DNA of 64,000 nucleotides from Agrobacterium salinitolerans (GTDB taxonomy: Bacteria > Pseudomonadota > Alphaproteobacteria > Rhizobiales > Rhizobiaceae), in contig NZ_MRDH01000021.1 in NCBI RefSeq assembly GCF_002008225.1, positions 62,001 through 126,000 on the forward strand. The letters are read 5' to 3'. Position numbers and translations under genes: made by a program. Numbering within the stretch: position 1 is the first letter of the stretch; the number at the start of each line of letters is the position of its first letter. Shown here piece after piece: positions 1 to 8,365 of the stretch. The notes beneath the pieces are model-generated. The model had not been told where the DNA came from. It was given only the letters and a program-made list of their open reading frames with translations, and ran no database searches.

Positions 1-45
1 GTTCGCCATTCTCACCAGCTTTTCATCGGTGTGGTTGAGCAACAT
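1..45 (-). CDS. fdsD: formate dehydrogenase delta subunit, N-terminal fragment
   Basis: Only the first 15 codons lie in the window. They read MLLNHTDEKLVRMAN, which matches the usual start of FdsD, the small accessory subunit needed to mature the Mo-containing NAD-dependent formate dehydrogenase. A purine-rich GGAAGAGG sits just before the ATG at 45. The gene is the next one after fdsA on the same strand, 71 nt downstream of the fdsA stop, with two hairpins in the gap. The identification rests on a short match plus context. Confidence 0.7.
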   Translation of the reverse strand, partial: MLLNHTDEKLVRMAN

Positions 46-60
46 GACCTCTTCCCCCGC

Positions 61-112
61 GTCGGCTGCCGGCCGACGCCTCTTTGTGTGACAAGGCCGG
101 GCGCACCCGGCC
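61..112. repeat. two tandem hairpins between fdsA and fdsD
   Basis: GTCGGC (61-66) pairs with GCCGAC (72-77) around a 5-nt loop, and GGCCGGG (95-101) pairs with CCCGGCC (106-112) around CGCA. Neither is followed by a U run on the minus strand, so they look like mRNA-stabilising or processing hairpins between fdsA and fdsD rather than a terminator. The function is inferred. Confidence 0.5.
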
Positions 113-116
113 CTCC

Positions 117-2999
117 TTATTCCGCCGCTTCGAGCTTGCCGCTGATCCGCCGCGAACGGCGACCAAGCGCATCATATTCCTCCTGCCATTCCGTCGGACC
201 GTTGGACGGCGATACCTGCACGGCGGTCACCTTGTATTCGGGGCAGTTGGTCGCCCAGTCGGAGAAGTCAGTCGTAATGACATTCGCCTGCGTGCCGGGA
301 TGGTGGAAGGTCGTATAGACCACGCCCGGCGCCACACGGTCGGTAATCAGCGCTCGCAGCGTCGTGTCTCCTGACCGGCTGGCAAGCTTGATCCAGTCGC
401 CGTCCTTTACGCCGCGCTGTTCGGCATCGTGCGGGTGGATTTCAAGACGATCCTCCTCATGCCAGACGACGTTTTCGGTGCGCCGCGTCTGCGCGCCGAC
501 ATTGTATTGCGACAGGATGCGGCCGGTGGTGAGAAGCAGCGGGAAACGCGGACCGGTGCGTTCGTCCGTCGCCACATATTCGGTGCGGATGAACTTGCCC
601 TTGCCGCGCACGAAACCGTCCACATGCATGATTGGCGAACCATCCGGGAATTTCTCATTGCAGGGCCACTGCACCGAGCCCTTTTCTTCCAGATAGTCAT
701 AGGAAACACCGGCAAAGCTCGGTGTCGTCGCCGCGATCTCGTCCATGATCTCGGACGGATGCATGTAATTCCACGCAAGTCCCATGGCCTGTGCCAGCTT
801 CTGCGTCACTTCCCAGTCGGCATAACCGTTTTTCGGCGACATGACCTTGCGAACGCGGTTGATGCGGCGCTCGGCATTGGTGAAGGTGCCGTCCTTTTCG
901 AGGAAGGTCGAACCCGGCAAGAAGACATGGGCGTAGTTCGCCGTCTCGTTCAGGAAGAGATCGTGCACCACGACACATTCCATCGCGGCGAGACCGGCCG
1001 AAACATGCTTCGTATCCGGATCGGACTGGAGAATATCCTCGCCCTGAATATAGATGCCCTTGAAGCTGCCATCCACGGCCGCATCGAGCATGTTGGGAAT
1101 ACGCAGCCCCGGTTCGTTGTTGAGCTTCACGCCCCAGAGTTTTTCGAAGATGTCGCGCGTGGCGTCGTCGGAAATATGCCGATAGCCCGGAAGCTCGTGA
1201 GGGAAAGACCCCATGTCGCAGGAGCCCTGAACATTGTTCTGGCCGCGCAAAGGATTGACGCCTACACCGGGACGACCAATGTTGCCCGTGACCATGGCGA
1301 GATTGGCGATCGCCATGACGGTCGTCGAACCCTGGCTGTGCTCGGTGACCCCGAGGCCGTAATAGATCGCGCCGTTGCCGCCTTTGGCATAAAGCCGGGC
1401 AGCACCACGCAGATCTTCTGCAGGAACGCCCGTGTAACGTTCCGTCTCTTCCGGGCTATGCTGGGGTTCTGCAACGAACGCCGCCCAATCCTCAAATTCC
1501 GACCAGTCGCAGCGTTCGCGGATGAAGGCTTCGTTGAACAGGCCTTCCGTGACGATGACATGCGCCAGCGCCGTCAGCACCGCAACGTTGGTACCCGGCA
1601 GCAGCGGCAGATGGAAAGCGGCCTCCACATGCGGTGTGCGCACAAGATCAATACGGCGCGGATCGATGACGATCAGTTTTGCACCCTGACGCAGCCGCTT
1701 CTTCAATCGCGAACCGAAAACGGGGTGGCCGTCGGTCGGGTTTGCGCCGATTACCAGCACCACATCGGATTGCTCGACACTGTCGAAATTCTGTGTGCCG
1801 GCGGAGGTGCCAAAGGCCTGGCCGAGGCCATAACCTGTCGGCGAATGGCAGACGCGGGCGCAGGTATCGACATTATTGTTGCCGAAACCGGCGCGGATAA
1901 GTTTCTGGACGAGGAAGGTTTCTTCGTTCGTGCAGCGGGACGAGGTGATACCGCCGATGGATTCCCGGCCATATTGGCCCTGAATACGCCGGAACTCCGA
2001 CGCGACATGGGAGAAGGCTTCCTCCCAGGTCACTTCCCGCCACGGGTCGCTGATCTTTTCGCGGATCATCGGGTTGAGAATGCGGTCCCTGTGGGTGGCA
2101 TAACCATAAGCAAAGCGGCCCTTGACGCAGGAATGGCCGCGATTGGCCTGCCCGTCCTTCCAAGGCACCATCCGCACCAGTTCCTCACCGCGCATTTCCG
2201 CCTTGAAGGAGCAGCCGACGCCGCAATAGGCGCAAGTCGTGACCAGCGAATGTTCCGGCTGGCCAATCTCGATCACCGATTTCTCCGTCAGCGTCGCCGT
2301 CGGGCAGGCCTGCACGCAGGCGCCGCAGGAAACACAGTCGGAATCGAGGAACGCCTCATGCGCACCGGGCGATACACGGCTTTCGAAACCGCGCCCTTCG
2401 ATCGTTAGTGCAAAAGTGCCCTGCACTTCCTCGCAGGCGCGTACGCAGCGGGAGCAGACGATGCATTTGGAAGGATCATAGGTGAAATAGGGGTTGCTTT
2501 CATCCTTCGGCATCCAGCGGGCATTGAGTTCGCCCTCCCCGGTGCGGGCCTTGACGTGGTTGTCGCCTTCGTAACCGTAACGCACATCGCGCAGGCCAAC
2601 GGCGCCCGCCATATCCTGTAGCTCACAATCGCCATTGGCGGCGCAGGTCAGACAATCGAGCGGGTGGTCGGAGATATAAAGCTCCATCACACCCTTGCGT
2701 ATCTGCTTCAGCCGCTCCGTCTGGGTATGCACGACAAGACCGGCAGCAACCGGCGTGGTGCAGGAGGCGGGGGTGCCGTTGCGGCCCTCCACCTCGATAA
2801 GACAGAGGCGGCAGGAGCCGAAGGCGTCCACCATGTCGGTGGCGCAGAGTTTCGGCACATCGATACCTGCTTCGCGCGAGGCGCGCATGATCGACGTTCC
2901 CGCGGGAACAGTCACCTGACGTCCATCGATGGTGAGCGTCACCATGTCAGTGGCGAGGGACTTGGGGGTTCCATAGTCGAATTCTGTCACAAGGGCCAT
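117..2999 (-). CDS. fdsA: NAD-dependent formate dehydrogenase, alpha (Mo/FeS catalytic) subunit
   Basis: This is the 960-residue catalytic subunit that oxidises formate to CO2 at a bis-MGD molybdenum centre and passes electrons to FdsB. Cofactor ligands are visible in order: a 2Fe-2S ferredoxin domain (Cys52, 63, 66, 80), a NuoG-type His112-Cys116-Cys119-Cys125 cluster, two 4Fe-4S motifs (Cys179-182-185-189 and Cys222-225-228-232), then the FdhF-type 4Fe-4S motif (Cys256, 259, 263 and Cys291). The Mo ligand is Cys384 followed by His385 in CARVCHSPT, so this is a Cys and not a Sec enzyme. A molybdopterin-dinucleotide-binding domain forms the C-terminus. The ATG at 2999 was chosen because the upstream in-frame residues overlap fdsB and are not conserved-looking. 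It starts 4 nt after the fdsB stop, so translation is probably coupled. Confidence 0.97.
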   Translation of the reverse strand: MALVTEFDYGTPKSLATDMVTLTIDGRQVTVPAGTSIMRASREAGIDVPKLCATDMVDAFGSCRLCLIEVEGRNGTPASCTTPVAAGLVVHTQTERLKQIRKGVMELYISDHPLDCLTCAANGDCELQDMAGAVGLRDVRYGYEGDNHVKARTGEGELNARWMPKDESNPYFTYDPSKCIVCSRCVRACEEVQGTFALTIEGRGFESRVSPGAHEAFLDSDCVSCGACVQACPTATLTEKSVIEIGQPEHSLVTTCAYCGVGCSFKAEMRGEELVRMVPWKDGQANRGHSCVKGRFAYGYATHRDRILNPMIREKISDPWREVTWEEAFSHVASEFRRIQGQYGRESIGGITSSRCTNEETFLVQKLIRAGFGNNNVDTCARVCHSPTGYGLGQAFGTSAGTQNFDSVEQSDVVLVIGANPTDGHPVFGSRLKKRLRQGAKLIVIDPRRIDLVRTPHVEAAFHLPLLPGTNVAVLTALAHVIVTEGLFNEAFIRERCDWSEFEDWAAFVAEPQHSPEETERYTGVPAEDLRGAARLYAKGGNGAIYYGLGVTEHSQGSTTVMAIANLAMVTGNIGRPGVGVNPLRGQNNVQGSCDMGSFPHELPGYRHISDDATRDIFEKLWGVKLNNEPGLRIPNMLDAAVDGSFKGIYIQGEDILQSDPDTKHVSAGLAAMECVVVHDLFLNETANYAHVFLPGSTFLEKDGTFTNAERRINRVRKVMSPKNGYADWEVTQKLAQAMGLAWNYMHPSEIMDEIAATTPSFAGVSYDYLEEKGSVQWPCNEKFPDGSPIMHVDGFVRGKGKFIRTEYVATDERTGPRFPLLLTTGRILSQYNVGAQTRRTENVVWHEEDRLEIHPHDAEQRGVKDGDWIKLASRSGDTTLRALITDRVAPGVVYTTFHHPGTQANVITTDFSDWATNCPEYKVTAVQVSPSNGPTEWQEEYDALGRRSRRISGKLEAAE

Positions 3000-3003
3000 G
3001 GTC

Positions 3004-4560
3004 TTACTCCGCCGCTTCAACATGTGGGGTGGGGGCAAAATCATCCGGGAAATGCCTCAGTGCGCTCATCACTGGATAGGGCGTGAAACCCCCAAGCGCA
3101 CAGAGCGAACCGAATTTCATGGTTTCACAGAGGTCTTCCAGCAATGCCGTGTTTTTCTCCCGCTCGATGCCGAGCGCGATCTTGTCCACCGTCTCGACGC
3201 CACGCGTCGAGCCGATGCGACAGGGCGTGCACTTGCCGCAGCTTTCGACCGCGCAGAATTCCAGTGCAAACCGCGCCTGATGCAGCATGTCTGCCGTGTC
3301 ATCGAAGACAACGATGCCCGCATGGCCGATGAGGCCACCAGCGGCCGTGAACGCCTCGTAGTCGAAGATCGTGTCGAACAGCGAAACCGGGAAATAGGCC
3401 CCGAGCGGACCGCCCACCTGCACCGCCTTGACCGGACGGCCAGTGATCGTGCCGCCGCCGATATCATTGACGAATTGTCCGAGTGGCAGGCCGAAGGCGG
3501 TCTCGTAAAGCCCGCCATGTTTGATGTTTCCGGCAAGCTGGATCGGGATGGTGCCATGCGAACGGCCGACACCGAAATCGCGATAAAACGCTGCGCCACG
3601 ATCCATAATGACGGGAATGGATGCAAGCGAGATGACATTGTTGACGACGGTCGGCTTGCCGAACAGGCCCTGAAGCGCGGGCAGCGGCGGCTTGGCGCGC
3701 ACCGTGCCTCGTTTGCCTTCAAGGCTGTTGAGCAGCGACGTTTCCTCGCCGCACACATAGGCACCGGCGCCCATGCGCACTTCCATGTCGAACGCGCGAC
3801 CGGAGCCGAGGACGGAAGGCCCAAGAATACCCTCACGCCTTGCGATCTCGATTGCCTTTTCCATGACCTTGATCGCGTAGGGATATTCCGAGCGAGTATA
3901 GATGAACCCCTTGGTCGCACCGACGGCGAGGCCGGCAATGGCCATGCCTTCGATCAGCACAAAGGGGTCGCCCTCCATGATCATACGGTCGGCGAAGGTG
4001 CCGCTGTCGCCCTCATCCGCATTGCACACGATATATTTCTGGTCGGCCACCGCATCAGCGACGGTCTTCCATTTGATACCCGTCGGGAAACCAGCCCCGC
4101 CACGTCCACGCAGGCCACTCTGGGTCACCTCGGCAACGATATCGGACGGCGCCATCCCAACAGCTTTTTCAAGGCCCTTCATGCCGTGATAGGCCCGATA
4201 ATCCTCCAGAGACAATGGATCGGTCACGCCGCACCGGGCAAATGTGAGACGCGTCTGGCCTTTCAGGAAGGGAATGTCCTTCGTCGGCCCGAGACAGAGG
4301 CGATGCTCGCCGCCGGTCAGGAAATTGGCATCAAAAAGCGAGGCCACATCGCTTGCCTTGACGGGACCATAGGCGATACGGCCATGCTCGGTGCGCACTT
4401 CCACCAGCACTTCAAGCCAGAGCATGCCGCGCGAGCCGTTGCGGACAATCCGGACGTCAAGGTTGCGGCCAGCGGCCTCGCGGGCGATGGCATCGGCGAC
4501 GCGGTTTGCACCAACGGCAAGGGCGGCAGAATCGCCGGGAACAAAGACGGTGACACTCAT
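3004..4560 (-). CDS. fdsB: NAD-dependent formate dehydrogenase, beta (FMN/NAD) subunit
   Basis: This 518-residue protein is a fusion of a thioredoxin-like N-terminus (about 1-110, NuoE-like but without a full Cys set) and a NuoF-like diaphorase. It carries the FMN/NAD loop GRGGAGFPTG near residues 152-161, the CNADEGDSGTFADR segment near 179-192, the AYVCGEETSLLNSLEG motif near 267-282, and a C-terminal 4Fe-4S motif ESCGKCTPCR near 439-448 with a further Cys in SLCALGG. It reduces NAD+ with electrons from FdsA. Its ATG overlaps the fdsG stop by 4 nt (ATGA), the usual fdsGBA arrangement. Confidence 0.96.
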   Translation of the reverse strand: MSVTVFVPGDSAALAVGANRVADAIAREAAGRNLDVRIVRNGSRGMLWLEVLVEVRTEHGRIAYGPVKASDVASLFDANFLTGGEHRLCLGPTKDIPFLKGQTRLTFARCGVTDPLSLEDYRAYHGMKGLEKAVGMAPSDIVAEVTQSGLRGRGGAGFPTGIKWKTVADAVADQKYIVCNADEGDSGTFADRMIMEGDPFVLIEGMAIAGLAVGATKGFIYTRSEYPYAIKVMEKAIEIARREGILGPSVLGSGRAFDMEVRMGAGAYVCGEETSLLNSLEGKRGTVRAKPPLPALQGLFGKPTVVNNVISLASIPVIMDRGAAFYRDFGVGRSHGTIPIQLAGNIKHGGLYETAFGLPLGQFVNDIGGGTITGRPVKAVQVGGPLGAYFPVSLFDTIFDYEAFTAAGGLIGHAGIVVFDDTADMLHQARFALEFCAVESCGKCTPCRIGSTRGVETVDKIALGIEREKNTALLEDLCETMKFGSLCALGGFTPYPVMSALRHFPDDFAPTPHVEAAE

Positions 4561-5036
4561 CGGCGCGCCTCCGTCAGAATGTCGCTAAGACAGTCCTCAT
4601 CAAGACGGGCATGGACTTCGCCATCCAGCATCAGCGCTGGCGCCTGCGCGCAAAGCCCGAGACAAAAGACCGGCTCCAGCGTCACGGAACCATCGGCTGA
4701 CGTTTCATGCCAGTCGAGACCGAGGCGGTTCTTGACGGTTTCTGAAAGAGGCTCGCCACCCATCGACTGGCAAGCCTCGGCGCGACAGAGCTTCAGGACA
4801 TGACGCCCGTGGGGATGATCACGAAAATCGGGATAGAAGGTGACGACGCCATGGACCTCGGCGCGCGAGATATTCAGCGCGGATGCGATGATCTGCTTGG
4901 CGCTTTCCGGGATATAGCCGAATTCATCCTGCACGGCGTGCAGGATGGGCAGCAGAGGCCCTTCCAGATGAAGAAGTTCGCCAATGACAGCGGAAATACG
5001 GGCCGCCTCATCTGCGGCAACCGCTCTGATATTCAT
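4557..5036 (-). CDS. fdsG: NAD-dependent formate dehydrogenase, gamma (2Fe-2S) subunit
   Basis: This 159-residue NuoE-like subunit carries one 2Fe-2S cluster. The ligands are Cys84 and Cys89 (LCRAEACQSMG) and Cys125 and Cys129 (FCLGLCAQAP). It binds the FdsB diaphorase and is the first gene of the fdsGBAD operon. The ATG at 5036 is preferred over an upstream in-frame start because GGGAGGA lies 7 nt before it and the residues upstream do not resemble the family. The promoter region lies between this gene and the LysR gene. Confidence 0.95.
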   Translation of the reverse strand: MNIRAVAADEAARISAVIGELLHLEGPLLPILHAVQDEFGYIPESAKQIIASALNISRAEVHGVVTFYPDFRDHPHGRHVLKLCRAEACQSMGGEPLSETVKNRLGLDWHETSADGSVTLEPVFCLGLCAQAPALMLDGEVHARLDEDCLSDILTEARR

Positions 5037-5140
5037 AAGCCAGTCCTCCCAAACCGACAGGGGCAGGAATGGCAACCAAAACTTGCATCAAGCTCATCGC
5101 CACGCCCCTCATGTCATTGAGAATGGCGAAGTGCGGCTCG

Positions 5141-6076
5141 TCAGGTCAATAAGTCGTTTCCGTCGTGTGATAGGAAATTCCTATCAAATGATTTTTCTGC
5201 GGCTCTGAGACGCGCCTCATGCAGAAGCGCCGAAACTAGAGGCGTGTGCGGTTCCCGGTGTGTGGCAATCAGGCCGACGAGATGTTCCGGGTCAGGATCG
5301 GTGATCGGGATAATCCTGATCTGCTTTGGAAAACCGAACGATTCAGCTAGGTTACGCGGCATTATTGAAGCCCATTGTCCGGTGCGGATATGGGAAAACA
5401 GCACGATCATGGAGTTGGATTCAAGTGTCGGTTTGGCCTCCACTCCAGCTTCGGCCATGTGCCTGTTGATGATGCGCCGGTTCTGCATGTCCGGGGTTAA
5501 TAGGCATAACCTAAGACCGGAAACTTGCTTCCAGGTAACGCTTTCCTGATCAGCGAGCGGCGTTCCGGCCGCGGCAATGAGGTGATATCGCTCCGAATAA
5601 AGCGGCACAGTCGTCACACGCCCGAGTGGTTCGTTGTCGAGGTAACTGATTCCGGCATCGATCTCGAGGTTTTCGATCTGGCTCAAGACCTGCAACGAGG
5701 TTCGTGAAGTCACCGAAAACGTCACATCGGGATGGCGCGCCTGAAAAGATTCCGTCAATCGCGGTACCATCGCCAGCGCAGTCGGAATGACGGCAAGGCG
5801 AATGTGTCCGGCAAGACCCTTGCGGGCAGCGCGCATTTCCTCGCGCATGGTGCGCGCATCGCCAACGATGCGACGCGCCCATTCGAGCACACGCTGGCCT
5901 TCCGGGGTCAGCCCCTGGTACCGCGCCGAACGCACGACGAGAACGACACCCAGCTGATCCTCCAATTGCCGGATTGCCGCCGACAGGCTGGGCTGGGAGA
6001 CACCACATTCCTCCGCCGCCCGGCCGAAATGTTCTGCCCGCGCCAATGCAATGAAAAATTCCAGCTTGTCGATCAT
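5141..6076 (-). CDS. LysR-family transcriptional regulator, likely activator of fdsGBAD
   Basis: This 311-residue protein has an N-terminal winged HTH (about 1-60, with GRAAEECGVSQPSLSAAIRQLE) and a periplasmic-binding-protein-like effector domain. It resembles the CbbR/FdsR type found next to formate dehydrogenase genes. The ATG at 6076 begins at the conserved MIDKLEFFIALA; seven upstream in-frame residues are not family-like. It is in tandem with fdsG rather than divergent, with a 104-nt gap, and its 3' end encodes the operator palindrome at 5169-5185. The effector is unknown; formate or a related signal is a guess from the neighbours. Confidence 0.85.
   Translation of the reverse strand: MIDKLEFFIALARAEHFGRAAEECGVSQPSLSAAIRQLEDQLGVVLVVRSARYQGLTPEGQRVLEWARRIVGDARTMREEMRAARKGLAGHIRLAVIPTALAMVPRLTESFQARHPDVTFSVTSRTSLQVLSQIENLEIDAGISYLDNEPLGRVTTVPLYSERYHLIAAAGTPLADQESVTWKQVSGLRLCLLTPDMQNRRIINRHMAEAGVEAKPTLESNSMIVLFSHIRTGQWASIMPRNLAESFGFPKQIRIIPITDPDPEHLVGLIATHREPHTPLVSALLHEARLRAAEKSFDRNFLSHDGNDLLT
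5144..5185 (-). promoter_or_regulatory. LysR-type operator and candidate fds promoter
   Basis: A perfect palindrome GATAGGAAATTCCTATC occupies 5169-5185, with 8-bp arms around one central base. It contains the LysR-family T-N11-A pattern. On the minus strand a TTGACC -35-like hexamer lies at 5149-5144. If that is the -35, transcription would start near 5113 and the palindrome centre (5177) would sit near -64, the usual recognition site of LysR activators. The palindrome lies inside the last codons of the LysR gene. No good -10 hexamer is seen, which would fit an activator-dependent promoter. Confidence 0.65.
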
Positions 6077-6176
6077 ATGCTCTCCCCCGGCGCGCAATCC
6101 TTAGACCGGTGCACGCGGAAGAACACTAGAACGCGGCGGCGGCGCCCGCAAATAGCTGCAGGCATTTTCCTTGCGG

Positions 6177-6899
6177 CTAAGCGCAGGCGACGAGCGCCGG
6201 CCCCTTCAAGCGCGGATAATCGTAGGCGTTGACCTTCGAGGTGTTGTAACCCGCGCCCACCAGAGCTTCGGCAAGCTTGATCGCAGCCGTGACACCATCG
6301 ATGACGGGCACACCGGTGGCCTCCCGCAGGCGGTCGCAGAGAGATGACATGCCGGCGCAGCCAAGGATAATAGCCTCCGCCGCATTCTCACGCTTGGCAG
6401 CCTCGATTTCGCGGCGGAGCAGTGCTTCCGCGACCTCCGGATCCTCCTCAAGACCAAGAACCGGCAGGTCGATCGCGCGAACATTTCGGCAATGCCTTTG
6501 AGCGCCATAATCCTCCACCAGATCTTCGATGATCGGAATGGACCGAGGAAGCGTGGTGATGATCGAGAAACGGCGGCTGATCGTCATCGCCACCTGAACC
6601 GCCGCCTGGCAGATGCCGATAACCGGCCCCCGCGCCACTTCGCGCGCGGCGTGAAGTCCCGGATCGTCGAAACAGGCGATCACGTAGGCGTCCACATTCT
6701 GCCCCTCTCCTTTGCGGATTTCCGCCAGAAGCCCCGGAACGGCCATGGCCTCATCCGCCTGCCCTTCAATGCTGACGGGGGTGTCGACCGGATTTGCCGC
6801 GGAGACGTGGGTTTCCTTCTGCTTGACCCGCAGCGCGCTATCGAGTGCCTGCGCGGTCATGGAAGCGGTGGAATTGGGATTGATCAAACGAATATGCAT
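6177..6899 (-). CDS. hydantoin racemase / Asp-Glu racemase family protein
   Basis: This 240-residue protein belongs to the Asp/Glu/hydantoin racemase superfamily. The N-terminus MHIRLINPNST and the two catalytic-cysteine contexts, CFDDPGL and LGCAGMSSL, match hydantoin racemases (HyuA/HyuE type), which interconvert D- and L-5-monosubstituted hydantoins. The ATG at 6899 is chosen because AGGA lies 8 nt upstream; another ATG at 6908 lies too close to the same AGGA. It follows the flavin reductase-like gene by 21 nt on the same strand and probably shares its transcript. The natural substrate is not known, but three cyclic amidohydrolases lie nearby. Confidence 0.85.
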   Translation of the reverse strand: MHIRLINPNSTASMTAQALDSALRVKQKETHVSAANPVDTPVSIEGQADEAMAVPGLLAEIRKGEGQNVDAYVIACFDDPGLHAAREVARGPVIGICQAAVQVAMTISRRFSIITTLPRSIPIIEDLVEDYGAQRHCRNVRAIDLPVLGLEEDPEVAEALLRREIEAAKRENAAEAIILGCAGMSSLCDRLREATGVPVIDGVTAAIKLAEALVGAGYNTSKVNAYDYPRLKGPALVACA

Positions 6900-6920
6900 C
6901 GCACACATCCTGAAAAGCTG

Positions 6921-7550
6921 TCACTTGCCGTCAGGCGCGGTGAAATCGGTGATAGGTGGCGCCTTTAAAACGAACTGGCGGTCCGAGGTGATGTAGTTGT
7001 CGGCGTGAAGCCGGGCGATCGGCTGGTAGCGATCGGGATCGACATAACGCCCCTCTTCATCGAGGCACTCGTTATGGACATGCATATGCACCACTTCGCC
7101 CAACACCAGCGTTCGGCGGGGGTAATCGATCAGTCGCTCCACCCGGCACTCGAAAGCGCAGGGCGATTGCGCAGCATAACTTACGTCGATCTTGGTGCAT
7201 GGCGCGGGCGTGAGCTTTGCCATCGACATCTCGTCAACTTCATTGTCAAAGCCGAGACCACAGATCAGCATCTGTTCAGACAGCGCCATGTCCACCATAT
7301 TGACGACGAACTCGCCGGTGCGGCGAATATTCGCCATCGTGTCCTTTTCCTCCCCGCTGACCTTCGGCTGAATGCCGAGGACGACGATGGGCGGATCATG
7401 AGAAAAGACGTTGAAGAAGCTCATCGGCGCTGCATTGTTATGGCCCGCTTGCGAACGGGTCGTCACAAGCGCGATCGGTCGCGGACCGATAAAATTCGTC
7501 AAAAGGCGGTAGCGGCTCTGGGGCTCAAGCGCGCTGAAATCGAATTCCAT
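6921..7550 (-). CDS. flavin reductase-like FMN-binding split-barrel protein
   Basis: This 209-residue protein has the flavin reductase-like split-barrel fold (DIM6/NTAB group), with the typical start ALEPQSRYRLLTNFIGPRPIALVTT and the SFFNVFSHDPPIVVLG segment. Such proteins bind FMN and either supply reduced flavin to a partner oxygenase or act alone; no partner oxygenase is seen here. The ATG at 7550 is preferred over the one at 7559, because AGGA lies 8 nt before 7550 but abuts 7559. It is the first gene of the minus-strand transcript divergent from gntR, and operator sites lie in the shared promoter region. Confidence 0.8.
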   Translation of the reverse strand: MEFDFSALEPQSRYRLLTNFIGPRPIALVTTRSQAGHNNAAPMSFFNVFSHDPPIVVLGIQPKVSGEEKDTMANIRRTGEFVVNMVDMALSEQMLICGLGFDNEVDEMSMAKLTPAPCTKIDVSYAAQSPCAFECRVERLIDYPRRTLVLGEVVHMHVHNECLDEEGRYVDPDRYQPIARLHADNYITSDRQFVLKAPPITDFTAPDGK

Positions 7551-7565
7551 GATCGGCATCCTAAT

Positions 7566-7599
7566 TTAGTCGACAATTATCTTTCATATTGTTGACAAT
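7566..7599. promoter_or_regulatory. GntR operator pair in the divergent promoter region
   Basis: Two matches to ATTGTYGACAAT lie between the flavin reductase-like gene and gntR: TTAGTCGACAAT at 7566-7577 (10 of 12) and ATTGTTGACAAT at 7588-7599 (full match), 22 bp apart. The core GT-N2-AC is the signature of FadR-subfamily GntR operators. Matching sites recur at 15100-15111 and 16877-16900. A GATAAT -10-like hexamer for the minus-strand gene lies between the two sites. Confidence 0.65.
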
Positions 7600-7679
7600 G
7601 TTGCAACCAAAATCCCGTTGATACAGTTGACTTTTTCATTCACATCGCGCTTCTCTACCGCGATTGGGGAGTATGTCGA

Positions 7680-8357
7680 ATGAGCGAGCAGGCCGGCCCG
7701 TCCACGCAGCAGATTGTCGAGAAAGTATGGCTTTCGATTGCCGAACGCCGGCTGCGTCCGGGCGTGCAGTTGAAGGAAGAGCAACTGGCGACAATCTTCG
7801 GCGTCAGTCGTGCAAGAATCCGCCAGGCCTTGTCCGTTCTTGAGCGTGACGGGCTGGTGACGATTGTTCCCAATCGCGGCGCATTTGTATCCAAACCATC
7901 GGTCGAGGAAGCCCGCGACGTATTCTTTGTGCGCCGTACCGTCGAGCAATGCGTCGTCGAAAGACTGTGCAAATCCGCTACCAAAACCGATCTCAAAAAA
8001 CTGCGCGACCATGTGGCGAAAGAGCGCGTGGCCAATACCAAAAACGTCACGACCGACATCATCAAGCTTTCCGGCGGTTTCCACCTGCTGCTTGCGGAAA
8101 CGCTCGGTTCCGATTTCCTCTTTACCACCATGCGCGACCTCATCTCCCGCTCGTCGCTGATAACCGCCGTCTACCGTAACACGGATCGCTTCAACTGCGG
8201 CCCGGACGAACATGCGGAAATCGTCGATGCGATCGCCAACAACGATCCGTCGCGGGCCATCCACCTGATGACCCACCACCTTGAGCATGTGGAAGCGGAA
8301 CTCGATCTCAGCGAAATCCGCGACCTTTCCCACGACCTGCGCGCAGCACTCGGCTGA
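7680..8357 (+). CDS. GntR-family (FCD-type) transcriptional regulator
   Basis: This 225-residue protein has an N-terminal winged HTH (about 8-75, with KEEQLATIFGVSRARIRQAL) and an all-helical C-terminal ligand-binding domain of the FCD type, including FDxF-like metal-ligand positions such as Asp-His in GPDEHAEIVDAI. GGGGAG lies 8 nt before the ATG. It is divergent from the flavin reductase/racemase pair and convergent with the ABC genes, with only 8 nt between stops. Operator copies at its own promoter and at two sites in the importer/amidohydrolase region mark it as the likely local regulator. Confidence 0.88.
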   Translation: MSEQAGPSTQQIVEKVWLSIAERRLRPGVQLKEEQLATIFGVSRARIRQALSVLERDGLVTIVPNRGAFVSKPSVEEARDVFFVRRTVEQCVVERLCKSATKTDLKKLRDHVAKERVANTKNVTTDIIKLSGGFHLLLAETLGSDFLFTTMRDLISRSSLITAVYRNTDRFNCGPDEHAEIVDAIANNDPSRAIHLMTHHLEHVEAELDLSEIRDLSHDLRAALG

Positions 8358-8365
8358 TCCCCCTC

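Noticed and set aside
429-2408. 659-codon open frame on the plus strand opposite fdsA
   Set aside because: It is antisense to a gene with complete cofactor motifs. Its translation shows no family features; long antisense frames are common in GC-rich coding DNA.
2998-4803. 601-codon plus-strand open frame opposite fdsB and fdsG
   Set aside because: It spans two clearly real minus-strand genes and has low-complexity shadow-like composition with no ribosome site.
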